From positions 1 to 8,987 of the forward strand of contig JABMQX010000829.1 in assembly GCA_013203085.1 (NCBI GenBank): a stretch of DNA of 8,987 nucleotides. The letters run 5' to 3'. Made by a program: the position numbers and the translations under genes. This DNA comes from a bacterium (GTDB taxonomy: Bacteria > Auribacterota > JABMQX01). Of this stretch, positions 5,800 through 8,987 are shown one piece after another. The notes beneath the pieces were generated by a model. That model searched no databases. It was not told where the DNA came from and saw nothing but the letters and a program-made list of their open reading frames with translations. How positions within the stretch are numbered: position 1 is the stretch's first letter; the number at the start of each line of letters is the position of its first letter.

Positions 5800-7104
5800 A
5801 TGAGCATGAATGGACGAGTCAATCGGAGGGAATTTTTGAAGCGTTCCGGGGCCGCAGCGCTGGCCTTGAGCAGTCCCCTATTTCTTCGGGACAAGGCCGT
5901 GGGCGCGAACGAGCGGGTTCAGTTGGGCTTCATCGGACTGGGCGGCAGGGGGACCTCTCTCTTAAGAACGTTCAAGAATTACGAGGATGTCGCTGTGAGA
6001 GCACTGTGCGATGTCTATGAGCCGAACGTCAACCGAGCCGCGAAGATCGCAGGCCCTCAGTGCAAAACCTACAGCGATTTCCGAAAGCTGTTGGAACAGA
6101 AGGAGATTGACGCCGTGGTGGTCGCCAGCACCGCACACTGGCACGCTCTGCACACGATCAACGCGTGCAAGGCGGCCAAGGATGTGTATGTCGAGAAACC
6201 CATGTCCCATAACATCGCCGAGGGAGAGGCGATGGTCAAGGCTGCCCGCGAGAACAAACGGGTTGTCCAAATAGGCACACAAATCCACGCTGGATCGAAT
6301 TACAAGCGAGTCGTGGAGATTGTCCGCTCCGGCGCCCTCGGCAAAATCAGCGTCGCCCGTACATGGATGACCTGCAACGAGTTCCCGAACGGTATTGGCA
6401 AACCGGAGAATTCCGAGCCGCCAGCCGGTCTCGATTGGGATATGTGGCTGGGGCCTGCTCCGATATCGCCGTACAACTCGGCGAAGTTCTTTGGGGGGCA
6501 ATTCCGCTATTTCTGGGATTACGGCGGCGGGTGGCTCGCAGGCATGGCGCCTCACATTCTCGATCTTGTATTCTGGGCGATGGGTCTGGGCGCCCCTTTG
6601 GCGGCAGCTTCTTCCGGCGGCCGATACGTTGTGGATGACATCGCAGAGACGCCCGATACACAGGAGGTGATTTACGACCTCCCGAACTTGACGGTAACCT
6701 GGTCCAACATGAGCGGGTGTAGTTACGGCTATGAGCTGCGAGGGGGAAGCGACATCAAAAGAAGACTCGGCATCATGTTTCACGGGACGAACGGCACGCT
6801 CGTGGCAGACTACAGCACTCTGGAAATCCTGCCCGAAGGGACGAGAATGAAAGGCTTTGAGCTGCCTCCGCCTCCACCCGCGACGGACCACTATCACGAA
6901 TTCATTGACTCCGTGAGGTCCCGTAAGCTCACCAGTTGCGATGTCGCTTATGCCCAAAAGATCAACATAGCTTGTCACCTGGGGAACATCTCGCTGCGGG
7001 TGGGACACAAGGTCCATTGGGACGACAAAACGAAACGAATTGTCTCCGACGAGGAAGCCAACCGCCTTGTTGGGAGGACATATCGTTCGCCCTGGCGCCT
7101 TTGA
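5800..7104 (+). CDS. Tat-exported Gfo/Idh/MocA family oxidoreductase
   Basis: A 434-aa NAD(P)-dependent oxidoreductase. The twin-arginine signal 'NRREFLKRSG' (Arg9-Arg10) followed by a hydrophobic AAALALSSPLFL predicts export of the folded, cofactor-loaded protein. The Rossmann nucleotide-binding loop is GFIGLGGRG (43-51), and the acidic D71 of 'LCDVYEPN' ends strand 2. The catalytic-type motif EKP is at 132-134, with Lys133 as the conserved lysine. 'PHILDLVFWAMG' (His252, Asp255) is the usual substrate-side histidine motif. The family oxidises sugars, inositols or related polyols. ATG 5800 is chosen because it lies 4 nt after AGGGA and gives a standard Tat N-terminus; ATGs at 5755, 5761 and 5806 are also in frame. 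The family is hugely expanded in Planctomycetota, so the substrate cannot be predicted. It is followed 83 nt later by the hydrolase gene. Confidence 0.93.
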   Translation: MSMNGRVNRREFLKRSGAAALALSSPLFLRDKAVGANERVQLGFIGLGGRGTSLLRTFKNYEDVAVRALCDVYEPNVNRAAKIAGPQCKTYSDFRKLLEQKEIDAVVVASTAHWHALHTINACKAAKDVYVEKPMSHNIAEGEAMVKAARENKRVVQIGTQIHAGSNYKRVVEIVRSGALGKISVARTWMTCNEFPNGIGKPENSEPPAGLDWDMWLGPAPISPYNSAKFFGGQFRYFWDYGGGWLAGMAPHILDLVFWAMGLGAPLAAASSGGRYVVDDIAETPDTQEVIYDLPNLTVTWSNMSGCSYGYELRGGSDIKRRLGIMFHGTNGTLVADYSTLEILPEGTRMKGFELPPPPPATDHYHEFIDSVRSRKLTSCDVAYAQKINIACHLGNISLRVGHKVHWDDKTKRIVSDEEANRLVGRTYRSPWRL

Positions 7105-7175
7105 TTTTCCAAGTAGTGCGGCGAATACGATACCCTGTAGGCTTTCAAGCTTCTTCCAGAGAACCGTCAGTATCG

Positions 7176-7181
7176 AGGAGG
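7176..7181 (+). promoter_or_regulatory. Strong Shine-Dalgarno of the metallohydrolase gene
   Basis: AGGAGG lies 6 nt before ATG 7188 and is the strongest ribosome-binding site in the window. It fixes the start well downstream of the longer open frame that reaches back to 6936 inside the oxidoreductase gene. Confidence 0.8.
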
Positions 7182-7187
7182 ACACCA

Positions 7188-8798
7188 ATGAAATCAGGAA
7201 TCTTTGCACTGAGCACCATGCTGCTCGCTCTCTTGGCAACGAAAGCCACCGCCAGTACTTCATCATTAGGCTGGTTGGTGGGAAAGGTCGTTGACCGGGA
7301 TACGGGGAAAACCGTGCCCTGTAGAGTCTATCTCAAAGCCGCTGACGGGAAGTTGTACTATCCAGAAGTCGAGCAGGAAGGAGCAGTTGTAATCTACAAT
7401 AAGGGAAATGGCGATGGGGAGAGGCACGCGACGATTAACCCCGGCCTATTCCGAGCCAAATTGCCTGTTGGAATAGCCGTCGTCACCGTCGAGAGGAGCA
7501 AGGAATACATCCCTCTATCGGAAAAGGTGGTCATCAAGGAGGGAAAAGAAACCGCCAAAACGTTCAAACTGAAACGGTGGATCAACATGAGCGAGCGCGG
7601 CTGGTACTCGGGAGACACGCATGTGCATCGCAAGCCGAGCAACCTCCCCAATATCATGCTCGCAGAGGATCTCAATGTTTCTTTCCCCCTCATCGCGTGG
7701 GCGCGCCGCGCTTACAGCAAACCGGACGATTTCACCGATCCGGCTTTCACCCCAAACTTAAAGAACGGTCTGTACCGGATTGATGAAACTCACGTCATTT
7801 GCGGGACGAATACCGAGTATGAGATTTTCGGTGTCGGGGGCAGACGATGGACACTCGGCGCCTTCATGATCTTGAATCATAAGAAGATATTCGAGGTGGG
7901 AGTTCCCCCCGTTGGAAAGGTTGCCGCTGAGGCGCATTTGCAGGGTGCACTGCTCGACCTCGATAAGCACAATTGGCCCTGGTCAATGATGCTCGTGCCC
8001 TTGGCCAAAATTGACCTCTATGAGCTATCCAACAACCACATGTGGCGAATTCACCCGAGGTTCATAACCTGGGGAGAGCCGGCGCCGGAGTTCATGAAGA
8101 TCACCCCTGATCCGAAGGGTTGGGCCCTGTACGGCTTCAAAATGTACTACGCCCTGCTCAACTGTGGCTTTCGGCTCAAGCCAAGCGCCGGAACAGCCAG
8201 CGGCGTTCACCCCGTCCCCCTCGGACATAGCCGAGTCTATGCGAAGGTTAATGGCAAGTTCACGTTTGAGAAATGGATGGAAGCCCTGGCGAAAGGAAGG
8301 AGCTTCGTCACCACCGGCCCCATGCTCTTTTTGACCGTCAACGGTCTCGAGCCCGGCGCAGAGCTGAAGCTCCCTGAAGGAAGCAGAAAGAAGATCAGAT
8401 TGAAGGTCGAAGTAGAGTACGCTCGCCCCGTCGAGAGCGTCGAAATCATTCTCAACGGCGAAGTGTATAAACGGTTCGAGCTGAATACCGACCTCTCTCC
8501 CGACGAGAGACATCGTGCGGTTTTCAAGCTGAATTTCACGCCGAAGAGAAGCTCCTGGATCGCCGCGAGGTGCTTCGAGAAGGGAATCCCGGGAAATGTC
8601 TCCTTTGCCCATACCGGTCCAGTGTACGTAATGTTTGGAAGGCAGAAAATCACGCCCCGCAAGGAGGAAGCGGGATTCCTTGTGAAGAGACTGAAGGAAG
8701 AGATCGAACGGAACAAGGAAATTCTGAAACCGGATGCCCTTGCGGAGTACGAGAAGGCCCTGCAGATTTACCGAGGAATCGAGGCACGGGCGGAGTAG
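7188..8798 (+). CDS. Secreted CehA/McbA-family PHP-type metallohydrolase
   Basis: A 536-aa exported protein. Residues 1-23 are a Sec signal peptide (hydrophobic 'FALSTMLLALLATKATAS'). Residues about 28-130 ('WLVGKVVDRDTGKTVPCRVYL') look like a carboxypeptidase-regulatory-like beta-sandwich. The hydrolase domain opens with 'YSGDTHVHRKPSN', where His145-x-His147 is the PHP motif I metal ligand pair. It continues with 'LAEDLNV', 'LLDLDKHNWPW', 'ELSNNHMWR', 'LLNCGFRLKPSAGTASG' and 'GRSFVTTGPMLFLTVNG'; this order is typical of the CehA/McbA-like proteins frequent in Planctomycetota. Named members hydrolyse carbamate or phosphoester bonds, but the substrate of this branch is unknown. A sandwich region (about 395-480) and a charged helical tail (about 490-536) end the protein. 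It is probably co-transcribed with the oxidoreductase and acts in the same compartment. Confidence 0.85.
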   Translation: MKSGIFALSTMLLALLATKATASTSSLGWLVGKVVDRDTGKTVPCRVYLKAADGKLYYPEVEQEGAVVIYNKGNGDGERHATINPGLFRAKLPVGIAVVTVERSKEYIPLSEKVVIKEGKETAKTFKLKRWINMSERGWYSGDTHVHRKPSNLPNIMLAEDLNVSFPLIAWARRAYSKPDDFTDPAFTPNLKNGLYRIDETHVICGTNTEYEIFGVGGRRWTLGAFMILNHKKIFEVGVPPVGKVAAEAHLQGALLDLDKHNWPWSMMLVPLAKIDLYELSNNHMWRIHPRFITWGEPAPEFMKITPDPKGWALYGFKMYYALLNCGFRLKPSAGTASGVHPVPLGHSRVYAKVNGKFTFEKWMEALAKGRSFVTTGPMLFLTVNGLEPGAELKLPEGSRKKIRLKVEVEYARPVESVEIILNGEVYKRFELNTDLSPDERHRAVFKLNFTPKRSSWIAARCFEKGIPGNVSFAHTGPVYVMFGRQKITPRKEEAGFLVKRLKEEIERNKEILKPDALAEYEKALQIYRGIEARAE

Positions 8799-8891
8799 GG
8801 AGTGTTCCGACGGCACCTACGCAATCAATCCGGACAAGAAAGGAGCGTGCCAGCGAGTTTGCAGGTCCCTTCGGATGAAAGGCTCCGCCGT

Positions 8892-8987
8892 TTAGCGGCC
8901 TGTCAGAGACCGGAACCGGCGTTTCGCGAAACCGAACAATCCAAGCATCCCGCTGCCGAACAGGACCATTGTGGAGGCTTCGGGAAC
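8892..8987 (-). CDS. PEP-CTERM sorting domain protein (partial, only the C-terminus in the window)
   Basis: On the minus strand the window edge opens directly into 31 codons ending at TAA 8894-8892. They read VPEAST, then a hydrophobic helix 'MVLFGSGMLGLFGF', then a basic cluster 'AKRRFR' and a short tail. This is the three-part PEP-CTERM signal, recognised by an exosortase that cuts at the PEP motif and anchors or releases the protein, usually in exopolysaccharide-producing bacteria. The gene is convergent with the metallohydrolase, with 93 nt between the stop codons and no clear shared terminator. The functional part of the protein lies outside the window. The reading frame is short and starts beyond the edge, so it is easily missed. 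Confidence 0.85.
   Translation of the reverse strand, partial: VPEASTMVLFGSGMLGLFGFAKRRFRSLTGR

Noticed and set aside
5625..6020. 131-codon plus-strand open frame starting in the operon leader
   Set aside because: It runs into the oxidoreductase gene in another frame, has no ribosome site and no protein features beyond the overlap.
6936..7187. N-terminal extension of the metallohydrolase into the oxidoreductase gene
   Set aside because: A strong AGGAGG and a clear signal peptide fix the start at 7188.
5962..7266. 434-codon open frame on the minus strand
   Set aside because: It lies antisense to the Gfo/Idh/MocA gene, whose conserved motifs are clear. The translation has no recognisable domain; GC-biased codon use in the real gene keeps the opposite frame open.
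8799..8891. Shared terminator between the convergent genes
   Set aside because: Only 4-bp stems such as GCCG/CGGC near 8886-8898 are present, without a T-run.

Overview
The window looks like chromosomal DNA from a PVC-superphylum bacterium (Planctomycetota or a close relative), probably a metagenomic contig. The evidence is the gene mix: an ECF sigma factor with a zinc-binding anti-sigma partner, a Tat-exported Gfo/Idh/MocA oxidoreductase beside a secreted CehA/McbA-type PHP metallohydrolase, a large secreted beta-helix protein with a C-terminal '...W.D...FYR' module, and a PEP-CTERM sorting tail at the right edge. The phylum call is inference; no marker gene is present.

Layout. Positions 1-908 (minus strand) hold a two-gene regulatory unit: an ECF sigma factor followed, with an 8-nt overlap, by a membrane-anchored ZAS-type anti-sigma factor that runs off the left edge. 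A tRNA-Glu(CTC) lies at 1293-1365 on the plus strand, with a good promoter candidate just upstream. From 1366 to 1960 there is no intact gene, but the minus strand at 1521-1736 carries the C-terminal end of a secreted protein, cut off by a stop and apparently frameshifted. A TTGACA promoter at 1891-1919 then serves a 1013-aa secreted protein (1964-5005) with two tandem lectin-like sandwich domains, a long glycine/asparagine/cysteine-repeat beta-helix and a C-terminal module of the same class as the upstream remnant.

Positions 5006-5799 are non-coding. They hold a terminator-like hairpin, a promoter candidate and two GC-rich hairpins in the presumed leader of the next unit. That unit (5800-8798, plus strand) is a likely two-gene operon: a Tat-exported Gfo/Idh/MocA oxidoreductase and, 83 nt later, a Sec-exported CehA/McbA-like metal-dependent hydrolase. 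A convergent gene enters from the right edge (8892-8987, minus strand); only its last 31 codons are visible and they form a complete PEP-CTERM signal.

How it fits together: every complete structural gene encodes an exported protein, and the pairing of an oxidoreductase with a hydrolase suggests periplasmic or extracytoplasmic processing of sugars or a related carbon source. The beta-helix protein may bind or cleave a polysaccharide at the cell surface, but no catalytic residues could be assigned. The sigma/anti-sigma pair could sense envelope or redox state; nothing in the sequence ties it to the other genes. I see no CRISPR array, transposase, phage gene or defence system.
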